A stretch of 64,000 bases of DNA from Lachnospiraceae bacterium (lineage in GTDB: Bacteria > Bacillota > Clostridia > Lachnospirales > Lachnospiraceae): NCBI GenBank assembly GCA_017470735.1, contig JAFUYB010000051.1, forward strand, positions 60,686 to 124,685. Direction: 5' to 3'. Numbering within the stretch: the stretch's first letter is position 1; the number at the start of each line of letters is the position of its first letter. This document shows, piece after piece, positions 1 through 8,808 of the stretch. A program made the translations under genes and the position numbers. The notes beneath the pieces were generated by a model that did no database searches, was not told the origin of the DNA, and saw only the letters and a program-made list of their open reading frames with translations.

Positions 1-2
1 CC

Positions 3-599
3 CGGCTCTTCGGGAATCAGACGAGCCAGAAGATCTCCCTCTTCAACATTACAGATCGTGTTGAGATCACGGTAATCCACTGAGCCGTCCTCATTGTATT
101 TCGGACGCAGATTGGGATTGGTGTTGAAGAAATATTCGATCTTGGCATCTTTACCGATCACCGGCGGACGGCCTTTGGCGAACACATAATCCGTCGCGTA
201 CTGACGGTTGTTCATAAAGTCCATGATCGCATCCTGGTCGATGCCAAAGATGATCTTTTTCATCTCCAATTCCGTCATGATGTCCCGCACAGTCAAAAGC
301 TGCCCGCCCATCGATGGCGGCAGAAAACGGCAAGTCACTTTGAGCTTGTCAAGTGAGATCTTTGTGTACATCATCTCGGAAAATTCCAGCCCGTCACACA
401 GCCCAAGGCTCATTGTCTGCCGCTCTCCGCTGGCAAGACGGTTGCGGAATTCCTTTTTATCAAAATTCGTCAGCCCGTTGTCCTTGAGATAATCCTCCAT
501 CTCCGCAAAACTGATCGAATTCCCGCCATCCTCGGGGGGAAAGATATGGCAGACAGCCATTTTCCCTTTAATCTCAACTTGTATATAGCCGTTGCGCAT
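3..599 (-). CDS. DUF342/FapA-family protein, partial (C-terminus outside window)
   Basis: The reading frame begins with ATG at 599 and stays open to the window edge (199 residues visible). A strong ribosome binding site (GGAGGGG about 8 bases upstream) supports the start. The visible N-terminal part contains the pattern G-R-P-P-V-I-G-x-D followed by K-I-E-Y-F-F, typical of the N-terminal domain of DUF342 (FapA, flagellar assembly protein A) proteins. It lies 152 bp behind sigD on the same strand and is probably the distal gene of the fla/che cluster, in the position occupied by swrB in Bacillus subtilis. The family is often linked to polarity and flagellar genes, but its biochemical role is unclear. 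The C-terminal beta-helix-like part expected for the family cannot be checked here. Confidence 0.75.
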   Translation of the reverse strand, partial: MRNGYIQVEIKGKMAVCHIFPPEDGGNSISFAEMEDYLKDNGLTNFDKKEFRNRLASGERQTMSLGLCDGLEFSEMMYTKISLDKLKVTCRFLPPSMGGQLLTVRDIMTELEMKKIIFGIDQDAIMDFMNNRQYATDYVFAKGRPPVIGKDAKIEYFFNTNPNLRPKYNEDGSVDYRDLNTICNVEEGDLLARLIPEEP

Positions 600-751
600 C
601 TGCTGTCTCCCCTCCTTCCTCAAAAAATGCGGTTTATAATCTAACTCACACTGCAGAGATTTTGTATCCTAAAGGGCAAGCTCCCTGCAGGAGATATCCC
701 AACGCTGCCTACCATGCCTACCAATCCGGCAAAGATATCATGTGATCTGTA

Positions 752-1522
752 TCACGCAGTAAATACATCCATATAGGCACCCATCTTCCGTTTCATCTTG
801 GCAAGTGCCTTGGTATGAAGCTGACTCACCCGCGATTCTGAAACAGTCAGCACCTTGCTGATCTCTTTTAAGGTCATATCTTCATAATAATACATCAAAA
901 TGACCTTTTTTTCTTTCTCGGTCAGAAGAGCAAGCGCGTCACCCAACACCTTTTTTAACTCTTCTTTTGCGATATTCTCTTCGGGCTGGGCAAAATGGCT
1001 GTTGCGCCGCGCGTCCATCACCGGCTCATTGCCCTGCTCCATAAATTCATTCAAGGAAACGACATTCGTCACTTTAAGCTGGCTCTGCCATCCGGTGTAT
1101 TCTTCCTCAGATAACCCCAGCTCATTGGCAACCTCGGTGTCTGTCGCGATCTTGCCGGTCCTGCCCTCGATCGCCTTGGTCGCCTCTTCGATCTTGCGCT
1201 GTTTCTGTCGGACAGTCCGCGGAATCCAGTCCATTTTACGGATCTGATCCAATATCGCGCCGCGGATCCGGACACTCGCATAGGTCTCAAACTTGACATT
1301 CTGTGTCAGATCAAATTTGTCAATCGCGTCAATCAGACCGAACACGCCAAAGCTGACCAAATCGTCATATTCCACATTGTTGCCCAGATACATAGAAAGC
1401 TTGCCGGCAACAACCTTGACCAATGGCGCGTATTCAATGATCAGCTGCTCGCGTACAGCAGAAGAACGCTGCTTGCGGTAGCTGTCCCATAATTGTTGTT
1501 TGTCCGGCATCTGTTTCTTCAT
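752..1522 (-). CDS. sigD: RNA polymerase sigma-28 (sigma-D/FliA) for flagellar genes
   Basis: A 256-residue sigma factor that directs late flagellar and chemotaxis transcription. Region 2 is clear: D-D-L-V-S-F-G-V-F-G-L-I-D-A near residue 55, followed by F-E-T-Y-A-S-V-R-I-R-G-A-I-L-D, the hallmark of FliA/SigD/WhiG proteins. Region 4 (M-T-L-K-E-I-S-K-V-L-T-V-S-E-S-R-V-S-Q) sits near the C-terminus. Length matches SigD. It follows the acidic membrane protein gene by 10 bp and precedes the DUF342 gene, as expected for the distal end of a Bacillus/Clostridium fla/che cluster. The SD upstream is weak, and a second in-frame ATG four codons further in is possible. No FlgM anti-sigma gene is present in the window. 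Confidence 0.97.
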   Translation of the reverse strand: MKKQMPDKQQLWDSYRKQRSSAVREQLIIEYAPLVKVVAGKLSMYLGNNVEYDDLVSFGVFGLIDAIDKFDLTQNVKFETYASVRIRGAILDQIRKMDWIPRTVRQKQRKIEEATKAIEGRTGKIATDTEVANELGLSEEEYTGWQSQLKVTNVVSLNEFMEQGNEPVMDARRNSHFAQPEENIAKEELKKVLGDALALLTEKEKKVILMYYYEDMTLKEISKVLTVSESRVSQLHTKALAKMKRKMGAYMDVFTA

Positions 1523-1532
1523 ATCAGCCTAC

Positions 1533-2102
1533 TTATCCATTCTGTTCATCCTCCGATGCCGCATCAGCACCTTCGGATGTCTCTTCTGTCTCACCGGCAG
1601 TCATTTCGCCATTCAGATCCGCTTCATCGGCATTGATATTCTCAACCGTCTCCGGCGGCTGAATTCCATCTGCATCAGAAACCGCGTCCTCTGTCTCATC
1701 GGAAGCTTCCCCGTCAATTTCAGCGGCTTCCGGAGTATCTAAAGTCTCACCATCGGCAGCATCTGCATCCACATCTTCTGATGCGCCGTCACTGTCTCCA
1801 TCTGTTCCGTCAGCCTCTGCCTGCACCGCATCCCCGGCGTCAGCATCCTCAGCCGCGCCGCTTTCATCCGCTTCGGCATCTCCGTCCGTCTGCTCATTTT
1901 CCTCCGGCTTTTCCGGCACCGGAGGCGGAAAGGCATTGAGAAGCAGAATACCGACGACAATTCCGATCAGATAAAACAAAAGAACTGTCAGCAGCAGACG
2001 AATCAGAAAAACAGGAAACTCCACTCCCTGTAAAACGGAAATCAAACAGGAAACTCCTGCCGCCGACAGTGTAATAATGATGGGTATTGGTCTTGTGTTC
2101 AT
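1533..2102 (-). CDS. Hypothetical membrane protein with long acidic tail, between cheD and sigD
   Basis: A 189-residue protein whose first about 60 residues form two hydrophobic segments (about 7-24 and 31-57). After a Pro-rich turn, the last about 125 residues are a low-complexity tail rich in Asp, Glu and Ala with almost no Lys or Arg. It overlaps the cheD stop by 4 bp (ATGA) and ends 10 bp before sigD, so it is co-transcribed and translationally coupled with chemotaxis genes. I do not recognise a named family. The layout suggests a small inner-membrane anchor with a disordered cytoplasmic or external tail. A link to motility is inferred only from position. Confidence 0.8.
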   Translation of the reverse strand: MNTRPIPIIITLSAAGVSCLISVLQGVEFPVFLIRLLLTVLLFYLIGIVVGILLLNAFPPPVPEKPEENEQTDGDAEADESGAAEDADAGDAVQAEADGTDGDSDGASEDVDADAADGETLDTPEAAEIDGEASDETEDAVSDADGIQPPETVENINADEADLNGEMTAGETEETSEGADAASEDEQNG

Positions 2103-2578
2103 ATCGTCTTAGGTGTTTTCCCGACTGCTTTGATCACATAGTCTCCGCTGTCACTATAAATTTCGACAGTCCGACCATAATTCAAGCCAGTATCTTCAGC
2201 AAGAAGGCGTATGCCGAGCTGCTTTAATTTTGCCTTGCTCGCAAGCGCATTTCTTGCCCCTACATTCATACCGCTGTCTTTTAAAGCAAACATCTGCGCT
2301 CCGCCGGCAATTTTTGCAACAATCTTGCCGCGCTTGGCACCGGCTTTTATCATATCGTCATAGAGCTTCTGGATCCCCGTGTCCGCAAACTTTTCAATCG
2401 TCTGGTTGTTGCGGATCTGCGTACTGTCCGGCAGCATGATGTGCGCGAGTCCGGTCACCTTGGTCGTCGGATCATACAGGGCAATACCGATACAGGAACC
2501 CAGCCCTAAGGTCGTCAAATTGTCGGGTGGTTTGCAGACTGCCAGATCTGCCATCCCCACCTTAATCATTCTCCCCAT
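2099..2578 (-). CDS. cheD: Chemoreceptor glutamine deamidase CheD
   Basis: A 159-residue CheD, which deamidates specific glutamines in methyl-accepting chemotaxis proteins and binds CheC in the CheC-CheD-CheYp adaptation circuit. The catalytic Cys is visible in T-L-G-L-G-S-C-I-G (Cys29) and the catalytic His in G-L-A-H-I-M-L-P (His46), the canonical pair. The start at 2578 is supported by AAGGAG upstream. It lies directly behind cheC with a short gap, as in B. subtilis, and its stop overlaps the next gene's start. Confidence 0.96.
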   Translation of the reverse strand: MGRMIKVGMADLAVCKPPDNLTTLGLGSCIGIALYDPTTKVTGLAHIMLPDSTQIRNNQTIEKFADTGIQKLYDDMIKAGAKRGKIVAKIAGGAQMFALKDSGMNVGARNALASKAKLKQLGIRLLAEDTGLNYGRTVEIYSDSGDYVIKAVGKTPKTI

Positions 2579-2599
2579 ATATACTCCTTATCCAATGGG

Positions 2600-3244
2600 T
2601 CACACCGGCATTCCCAATGCCCCAAGTATCTTTTCATAGGAATCATTTTCCGGCATCAGAATGTAGAAACCGTTGATCGGCATATCAATGCCGCCGATGT
2701 CGGTCTTGATCAACAATGCCTTATCGGATACCATGCCAAACTCGATCGCGGGCACCGATAAAATCGATGCCGCCATATCGATCGCAAGATACGGCACCGT
2801 CGGTGTCAAGGTCAGGTTGGTCAATTGGGACAGCGCATTCAGATAGGATCCCGCAATAATATTACCGATCTCCTGAATCGCGGAAAGCTCCATTTCACCA
2901 AAATCACTGCTGTGAAGCTGCTCTTCGGTCAGCGACTCGACATCCATCATCATCATACGCCCGACTAAGCGGTGTGCCGACGGCAGATCCATCAGAAACA
3001 TCATGCTGCCATCGATATCACTTTCCACGCCAAGCATAATACCGACGATGATATCTTCCTCCTTGCCGAGCAGGCTGCCGATCTTCTCAACCTCCATCAG
3101 ATTGACATGAGGTACGCTCATGTCCACCTTGAGCCCCAGCATATTCGCCACGGCGGAGGTCGCATTGCCCGCGCCGATATTGCCGACTTCGGTCAGGACA
3201 TCCAAATATTTTTCAGTAATTTCGTCCAATGTCATATTTGCCAT
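2600..3244 (-). CDS. cheC: CheY-P phosphatase CheC
   Basis: A 214-residue CheC with both phosphatase signature helices intact: E-V-G-N-I-G-A-G-N-A near residue 17, and E-I-G-N-I-I-A-G-S-Y near residue 121. Family members with both E/N motifs dephosphorylate CheY-P and are stimulated by CheD, encoded next. The start at 3244 has GGGAGAAG upstream. Together with FliY in the same cluster this gives two candidate CheY-P phosphatases, as in Bacillus. Confidence 0.95.
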   Translation of the reverse strand: MANMTLDEITEKYLDVLTEVGNIGAGNATSAVANMLGLKVDMSVPHVNLMEVEKIGSLLGKEEDIIVGIMLGVESDIDGSMMFLMDLPSAHRLVGRMMMMDVESLTEEQLHSSDFGEMELSAIQEIGNIIAGSYLNALSQLTNLTLTPTVPYLAIDMAASILSVPAIEFGMVSDKALLIKTDIGGIDMPINGFYILMPENDSYEKILGALGMPV

Positions 3245-3298
3245 AGTCTTCTCCCGTTTCTTTTACAAATGTGTTTGGGAACGGTTTGTTATTTTATA

Positions 3299-3769
3299 TC
3301 ACTCTTCGACTTCGTCCACAAGAGCAGAAATCTCAAACAGCGAGATCAGATCATCGCCCTTTTTGCCTATACCATTGATATAGGTATCGGATTTCTTGGT
3401 GTTGCGGTCGATATCCGTCTCCCCGAGCGTCAATACCTCTTTTACTTCATCTACCAGCACGCCAACCATCCCCTGCAATTCCAGCTTTAAGATAATGATA
3501 CGCGACTGCTTGGTAATCTCATCATCGCCAAGCCCCATCTTCAGCCTCGCGCTCATGACCGGAACTACTTCACCACGGATATTGATGATGCCGACATAAT
3601 GCGCTGCCGCCTTCGGAACGCGGGTGATCCGCTGCATCCGGACAATATTGTCGATGAATGAAATATCGATGCCGTACTGCTCTTCACCGATCCTGACGAC
3701 GATGTACTGTACCTTTTCCTCTTCAGCTACATCGATCGAATTTTTTGTCGTAACCTGTGCGTCACTCAT
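3299..3769 (-). CDS. cheW: Chemotaxis coupling protein CheW
   Basis: A 156-residue CheW-domain protein linking receptors to the CheA kinase at the membrane-associated signalling array. Typical CheW strings are visible: V-V-R-I-G-E-E-Q-Y-G-I-D-I near residue 25, and Y-V-G-I-I-N-I-R-G-E-V-V-P-V in the middle. SD GGAGGGGAGG lies before ATG 3769. It lies between cheA and cheC, with short intergenic gaps. The size and single domain exclude CheV, which would carry a receiver domain. Confidence 0.96.
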   Translation of the reverse strand: MSDAQVTTKNSIDVAEEEKVQYIVVRIGEEQYGIDISFIDNIVRMQRITRVPKAAAHYVGIINIRGEVVPVMSARLKMGLGDDEITKQSRIIILKLELQGMVGVLVDEVKEVLTLGETDIDRNTKKSDTYINGIGKKGDDLISLFEISALVDEVEE

Positions 3770-3789
3770 GGCTTGCCTCCCCTCCTCTA

Positions 3790-5961
3790 TTAAAACAGTG
3801 CGTTGACATCAAGGATCAATGCCACCTCGCCGTCACCGAGGATGGTCGCACCACTGATGATTTTATTGTTCTCGATCACTTTACCGATTGACTTGATAAC
3901 GACTTCGAGCTGTCCGATCAGATTGTCAACGACCAGACCGGCCGCATTGTCGCCCTTCTTGACGATAACGACTGTCAGCGCGTCAGGCTCTTCTTCTTTC
4001 GGCTCGGAATCCAGCACCTCATCCAGGCGGACAAGCGGGATAACCATGCCGCGCAGGTGAATCACCTCTTTTGCCTCGACATACTTGACTTCATTGATCG
4101 GCACCGTCTCAATCGTCATGATCGACGCAAGCGCGATCGCGTACTTCTCAGTGCGTACCTCAACCATCAGCGCCTGGATGATCGCCAGCGTCAACGGCAG
4201 GCGTACCGTAAAGGTCGAACCCTGACCCATGACCGACTTGACTTCGACATCGCCGCCAAGAGCTTCGATATTGGATTTTACGACATCCAGACCCACGCCG
4301 CGGCCGGAAATGTCCGTGATCTGCTTTGCCATGGAGAAGCTCGGCATGAACAGGAAATCAATGATCTCCTTCTGCGTCAGCCCTTCTGCCTCATCCTCAG
4401 ATACGATACCGCGCTCGATCGCTTTGTTCAGAACCGCTTCGGTGTTGATGCCGCCGCCGTCGTCGCCAACCTGGATAATGACATTGTTGCCCTCCTGGAA
4501 CGCGTTCAGGAAGATATTGCCGGTCTCAGGCTTACCTAATTTCTTTCGTTCTTCAACGGACTCAATGCCGTGGTCAGCGGAATTCCGGAGCAAGTGCTGC
4601 AGCGGATCGCCGATCTGATCGACCACGGTACGGTCAAGCTCAGTCTCCTCACCGGTCATGACCAGCTCCATCGGCTTGTTCAGCTTGCGCGAAAGATCAC
4701 GGATCATACGCGGGAATTTGTTGACCGTCGTCTCGATCGGAACCATTCGTACCTGCATGACTGATTCGTGCAGGCTGGTCGCGACACGCTCTAAGTATTC
4801 AATCTGTTCATGGAAGAACTGACTGTTGATCTCGTTGGAATTCTCGCCGGAGCTCAATGATACCAGTGAGTTCTTGGCAATGATCAGCTCGGATACCTGG
4901 TTCATCAGGGCATCCAGCTTTTCAATATCGACACGGACAGTCCGCGCGGTCACAGGCTTGTTGGCTGTCTTGCTGGCACCCTTCTTACCACCGCTTTTAG
5001 CCGGGGCTTTTGCCTGAGGCGCCGCTGCAGGCTTGGTCTCGTTTGCAGGCACAGGTGCCGCGGGCGCGGGTGCTGCCGCTTCTGCCGGTGCCGCCGCGGG
5101 CGCTGCCGCAGGGCTCTCTGCTTCCTCACTGCCTGCCTCCGGATACATATCCAGTGTCACCTTGTCCGCGTCCACCGACTCGATCTCGGATACGGCAAGT
5201 ACCGCTTCCTTGATCGGAGCAATATCGTCGTTGTCCGATGACATGATCGTTGAAAAAGTCAGTTCGAATTTTTCGTCTTCGATATCCTGGGAACTGGGAT
5301 TGTATATAAGGATCTCTCCGAAATCTTCCATCGCCTTGAACGCAAGGAATGCGCGCGCCGCTTTCAGCAGGCAATCCTCCTGGATGTGTACAGTAAAGCC
5401 GAACAAGTTCAGGCCTGACTCTACCGCGTCAGCTAACTTTCCGCGCTCATCGTCGTCGAGCTTTAAAGTCTTAAACGCCTCTTTTGCTTCGCCGCTGCCG
5501 CTGTCCGCCGCATTACCGCCGGACGCAGCCTCACCGCTGTCTGCCGCAGCGTCTTCCTTTACCTCGGAAGACTCTCCGCCGCTCTCTAAGAAAGCGTTGA
5601 TCTTTTTGATCAGGATCGCGTTGTCCTCGGTACCCTCATTGGAAGTCTCTTTGACTGTCTCGAGATACCCTTCGATCGCGTCAAGGCACTGGAACATAAT
5701 GTCGATCAGCTCTCCGTTGACCTTGATCGTGTCGTTGCGGACCTCCTGGAAAAGATTCTCCATGTCGTGCGTCAGGGTCTGCATCCGCTTGAATCCCATC
5801 GTGCCCGCCATACCCTTCAAAGAGTGCGCCGCGCGGAAAATTTCGTTGACCGTATCGGCATTCTCCGGCTCCTTCTCCAGAATCATGATATTGTCCGAAA
5901 GAGCCTGCAAATGCTCATTCGTCTCATCAATGAAAATGTCCAGATACTGACTTACATCCAT
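3790..5961 (-). CDS. cheA: Chemotaxis histidine kinase CheA
   Basis: A 723-residue CheA. The N-terminal HPt domain has the phospho-acceptor His46 in R-A-A-H-S-L-K-G-M-A-G. A CheY/CheB-binding P2-like region follows, then an Ala/Pro-rich linker (about residues 275-330), the dimerisation domain, and an HATPase domain with the N-box L-R-N-S-A-D-H-G-I-E and G-boxes (D-D-G-G-G-I near 500, G-R-G-V-G-L-D-V). A C-terminal CheW-like domain is present. The kinase autophosphorylates and passes phosphate to CheY. The start ATG has GGGGG seven bases upstream and almost touches the cheB stop (gap 2 bp). Confidence 0.97.
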   Translation of the reverse strand: MDVSQYLDIFIDETNEHLQALSDNIMILEKEPENADTVNEIFRAAHSLKGMAGTMGFKRMQTLTHDMENLFQEVRNDTIKVNGELIDIMFQCLDAIEGYLETVKETSNEGTEDNAILIKKINAFLESGGESSEVKEDAAADSGEAASGGNAADSGSGEAKEAFKTLKLDDDERGKLADAVESGLNLFGFTVHIQEDCLLKAARAFLAFKAMEDFGEILIYNPSSQDIEDEKFELTFSTIMSSDNDDIAPIKEAVLAVSEIESVDADKVTLDMYPEAGSEEAESPAAAPAAAPAEAAAPAPAAPVPANETKPAAAPQAKAPAKSGGKKGASKTANKPVTARTVRVDIEKLDALMNQVSELIIAKNSLVSLSSGENSNEINSQFFHEQIEYLERVATSLHESVMQVRMVPIETTVNKFPRMIRDLSRKLNKPMELVMTGEETELDRTVVDQIGDPLQHLLRNSADHGIESVEERKKLGKPETGNIFLNAFQEGNNVIIQVGDDGGGINTEAVLNKAIERGIVSEDEAEGLTQKEIIDFLFMPSFSMAKQITDISGRGVGLDVVKSNIEALGGDVEVKSVMGQGSTFTVRLPLTLAIIQALMVEVRTEKYAIALASIMTIETVPINEVKYVEAKEVIHLRGMVIPLVRLDEVLDSEPKEEEPDALTVVIVKKGDNAAGLVVDNLIGQLEVVIKSIGKVIENNKIISGATILGDGEVALILDVNALF

Positions 5962-5963
5962 AA

Positions 5964-7130
5964 CTATACCCCCAATTTCTTTGTGATGGCACTCGATATC
6001 TGTGTGATCGGCTGCGACTCATTGGAAAGTCCCGCCTGATCTGCCGCCTTGGGCATACCGTAGACAACACAGGTATCTTCACTTTGTGTGATGACATACA
6101 GATCTTTTACCTGACGCAAGGATTTGATCCCGGCGGAACCGTCCGCCCCCATCCCCGTCAGTACCGTACAGATGATGTGGTCGCATTTGACTTTTTTTAG
6201 CGACTCATACATCACATCCGCGCAAGGCCGTAAGTTGTTCACCGGCGGATCGTCGTAAATCCTGCAGGCAAGCTGCCCGGATGGATTGTTGACAATCTGC
6301 AGATGCCGTCCCCCCGGCGCGATGTAGACGCAGTTCTTTTTCAAGACCTCGCCTTCCTCCGCCTCCTTCACCGTCAGCTTGGACTTGGCATCAATCCGCT
6401 CCGCAAGGGACGCTGTGAAGCCTTTTGGCATGTGCTGCACGATCACCACCGGCACGCCGATATTCCTCGGAAACATCGGTATCAGCGTATGCAGCGCCTG
6501 AGGCCCTCCGGTCGAGCTTGCGATCGCCACCAGCGAATACTTGCCCGTATAGCCGGAAGACGGAGCGCTCACATGAGTGCTTCCGCTGCCGTGCGATGAC
6601 AACGGCTTCGCCGGCTGCTGCTTAAACGCCTTGCTCGTCAAGATATCCCTCGATGGTGCAACGGTCTGCCTCCTTTGCGCCGGTCTGCTGTTTCCCGCTC
6701 CCGATGAACCTGCTCCCTGATAGCTGCGCCCTGTCACCTTGCCGTCACCGACCGCATAATGCAGCGCATGGGACAGTTTTTTCTCAAATGAAGGGCGGTC
6801 ACCTGCCGACAAACGGAATGGACGGACAATAAAATCCGCCGCTCCAAGGCCAAATGCCGTCTGGGAGAGCTTGTCGTCGCCGACGCTGATCGCAATCACC
6901 GGCGTCCGGTTACCGTCACGCTTCATCCGCTGCAGGATCTCCTTGCCGGAAGCCCTGGGCATCAGCATATTCAAGGTCACGGCATCGTATTTGCCCTCAG
7001 ATAAATGCTTGAAAGCAGTCTCACCGTCAGCACACACATCTGTAGCTGAAAAGTTCTGTACGGAATTGATTATATCACACATGAGCTTCCTCATGAGTGC
7101 AGAGTCATCCGCAACTAAAATATTGTACAT
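5964..7130 (-). CDS. cheB: Chemotaxis methylesterase CheB with degenerate receiver domain
   Basis: A 388-residue protein: N-terminal receiver (about 1-120), a Ser/Gly/Gln-rich linker (about 125-190), and a C-terminal methylesterase/deamidase domain. The esterase triad is intact: Ser in A-S-S-T-G-G-P-Q, His in V-Q-H-M-P-K-G-F, Asp in G-M-G-A-D-G. The receiver keeps the acidic pair Asp8-Asp9, but the position that should hold the phospho-acceptor Asp is Asn54 (T-L-N-M-L-M-P), and the conserved Lys before Pro is Arg (I-V-R-P-F). This CheB therefore probably cannot be activated by CheA phosphorylation in the usual way. The start ATG abuts the PilZ gene stop, with AGGGGGA as SD. No cheR lies nearby. 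Confidence 0.93.
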   Translation of the reverse strand: MYNILVADDSALMRKLMCDIINSVQNFSATDVCADGETAFKHLSEGKYDAVTLNMLMPRASGKEILQRMKRDGNRTPVIAISVGDDKLSQTAFGLGAADFIVRPFRLSAGDRPSFEKKLSHALHYAVGDGKVTGRSYQGAGSSGAGNSRPAQRRQTVAPSRDILTSKAFKQQPAKPLSSHGSGSTHVSAPSSGYTGKYSLVAIASSTGGPQALHTLIPMFPRNIGVPVVIVQHMPKGFTASLAERIDAKSKLTVKEAEEGEVLKKNCVYIAPGGRHLQIVNNPSGQLACRIYDDPPVNNLRPCADVMYESLKKVKCDHIICTVLTGMGADGSAGIKSLRQVKDLYVITQSEDTCVVYGMPKAADQAGLSNESQPITQISSAITKKLGV

Positions 7131-7880
7131 TTATCCCCCTAACTCTTTTCGACGGATCTTTCGTTCCTGATCGAAAATGTACCGTATGATCATCTCCTGA
7201 CACCGCGAATCCTTGAACAGGATACGCATGCGGTAGGCATTGTGTTTTTTGTCCTCTGTCAATTCTTTTGCGACAAGCTCTCCGATCAGTGCTATTGTGC
7301 GGTTTTCTTCCCCTGCTTCGATTGCAAAACGCATGAACAGATATTTCGCGTCTCCAATCTCCGTGTCCGAAATGAACCGGATCCCACCGCCGCTGATATT
7401 TAAAATTGTCCCCTCTCCGATCAACAGCTCTTCACGGCGTTCTTCCAGCAGCTGCCGGATCTCCGCCATCCGCTCCAGCGTACCTGCCCTCTCATCAAGC
7501 GTAATAAATGTGATCGGCAGCATGACATTGAGCCTGTAATACTCCCGCCGCTGAAATTTAACGACCGGAGCGATCAGCTTTGCTTTGATCAGCGAAAAGC
7601 CGTCTTTGCGGAAACGCTGCGTGATCTGCGCCTCGGACTTAAACAGCCGCTGATCCATCGTAAAAATCATCTCATAACGGACGCCCATCGGCACCAGCAC
7701 GGCTTTTCCGGCACGCGTCGGCATTTCAAGCTCCAGCGTTCCGTCCTCTTCGATATCGTAAATACCGGAGACAAAATGATCCTCGTCATTGCCCCGTCCG
7801 TCACGGCTGACAGACTGCATATAACGCATATCTACCTTTGCGCCGGGTTTTAATTCTACTTTTTCTGTCAGGCTCGTCAT
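7131..7880 (-). CDS. ycgR: YcgR-type PilZ domain protein (c-di-GMP-responsive flagellar brake)
   Basis: A 249-residue protein with an N-terminal YcgR-like beta-barrel and a C-terminal PilZ domain. The c-di-GMP binding motifs are visible: R-R-E-Y-Y-R-L (RxxxR type) near residue 111, and N-I-S-G-G-G-I-R-F (N/DxSxxG type) near residue 162. Members of this family slow or halt the flagellar motor when c-di-GMP is high, so its position between flhG and cheB fits. SD is modest (GAAAGAAG). The function as a motor brake is inferred from the family; c-di-GMP binding is supported by intact motif residues. Confidence 0.85.
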   Translation of the reverse strand: MTSLTEKVELKPGAKVDMRYMQSVSRDGRGNDEDHFVSGIYDIEEDGTLELEMPTRAGKAVLVPMGVRYEMIFTMDQRLFKSEAQITQRFRKDGFSLIKAKLIAPVVKFQRREYYRLNVMLPITFITLDERAGTLERMAEIRQLLEERREELLIGEGTILNISGGGIRFISDTEIGDAKYLFMRFAIEAGEENRTIALIGELVAKELTEDKKHNAYRMRILFKDSRCQEMIIRYIFDQERKIRRKELGG

Positions 7881-7929
7881 ATATTACTTCTTTCTATATT
7901 ACTACCTGCGGAGTAAAATGTACACATTT

Positions 7930-8805
7930 TTATTTCACAAAAGAACGGAAAAATTGTGCAATTCCCCATCGATACTGTGTCGCAGTCTCATCATCCAAAA
8001 GCTTCGCCGCTGCTTCTTCGTATGCTTTTGACGCCCTTGCCGATGGCGTTGTCAGAGAGATGATCTCCTGCGCCCGGACCGCTTTTTCGAGTGCCGGATC
8101 CTGCGGGATCATACCTAAATAAGACATCTCCCCGTCCAGAAAACGGGCTACAATTGATGACAGCTTTTCGTAAATCGCCATTGCCTCGTCTTTGGAGCTG
8201 ACCCGGTTGGCAAGCAGATGGATGTTGGTGCCGCCCCGGATAAAACGGCTGTCATTGTACAATGCCTTGACCAGCGAATACGAATCCGTCAGAGAGCTTG
8301 GCTCCGGCGTCGATACCAGCACCACCTCCGGGCTTGCAATGACAAAATCCATGACATTCGACCCGACTCCGGCTCCCGTATCAATGATCAGGACATCGGT
8401 CATCGTATTCAGTTCGCCAAGCGACCGGATCAGCTCCTCGACCTGCTCATGCTGCAGATCGTTCAGCCCCACAATGCCGGAGCCGCCGGATATGAACCCG
8501 ATCTCCATCGGTCCTTCGGTAATGATCTCGGAAATCCGCTTGTTGCCGTAGATCACATCCTTGAGGCTGTAGGCCGGCACTGTGCCGAACATCACCTCGA
8601 CATTGGCAAGTCCGAAATCCGCGTCAAAGATAATGACCCTTTTCCCCCGCTTACGGAACTGCACGGCGAGATTGACCGCGGTGTTTGATTTACCGACGCC
8701 GCCCTTGCCGCTCGTGACCGTCAGCACCTTGGCATTCGTCACATTAATCTGATTCTGCTGCCTGACAATATTGCGCAGCTGTTCTGCCTGATCTCTATAA
8801 TACAC
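7930..8805 (-). CDS. flhG: MinD/ParA-type ATPase FlhG (YlxH), flagellar number regulator
   Basis: A 291-residue P-loop ATPase with the deviant Walker A motif S-G-K-G-G-V-G-K-S near residue 32, Walker B-like D-A-D-F-G-L-A-N, and D-T-G-A-G-V. An N-terminal helix R-D-Q-A-E-Q-L-R matches the FlhF-activating (DQAxxLR) peptide of FlhG. It acts with FlhF to set flagellar number and placement. The start is GTG (8803-8805), positioned behind GGAGG, just after the flhF stop. Confidence 0.95.
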   Translation of the reverse strand: MYYRDQAEQLRNIVRQQNQINVTNAKVLTVTSGKGGVGKSNTAVNLAVQFRKRGKRVIIFDADFGLANVEVMFGTVPAYSLKDVIYGNKRISEIITEGPMEIGFISGGSGIVGLNDLQHEQVEELIRSLGELNTMTDVLIIDTGAGVGSNVMDFVIASPEVVLVSTPEPSSLTDSYSLVKALYNDSRFIRGGTNIHLLANRVSSKDEAMAIYEKLSSIVARFLDGEMSYLGMIPQDPALEKAVRAQEIISLTTPSARASKAYEEAAAKLLDDETATQYRWGIAQFFRSFVK

Positions 8806-8808
8806 CCT

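Noticed and set aside
5033..5950. 305-residue Ser/Ala-rich open frame on the plus strand
   Set aside because: Antisense to cheA; composition reflects the cheA Ala/Pro linker and Asp/Glu codons read backwards.
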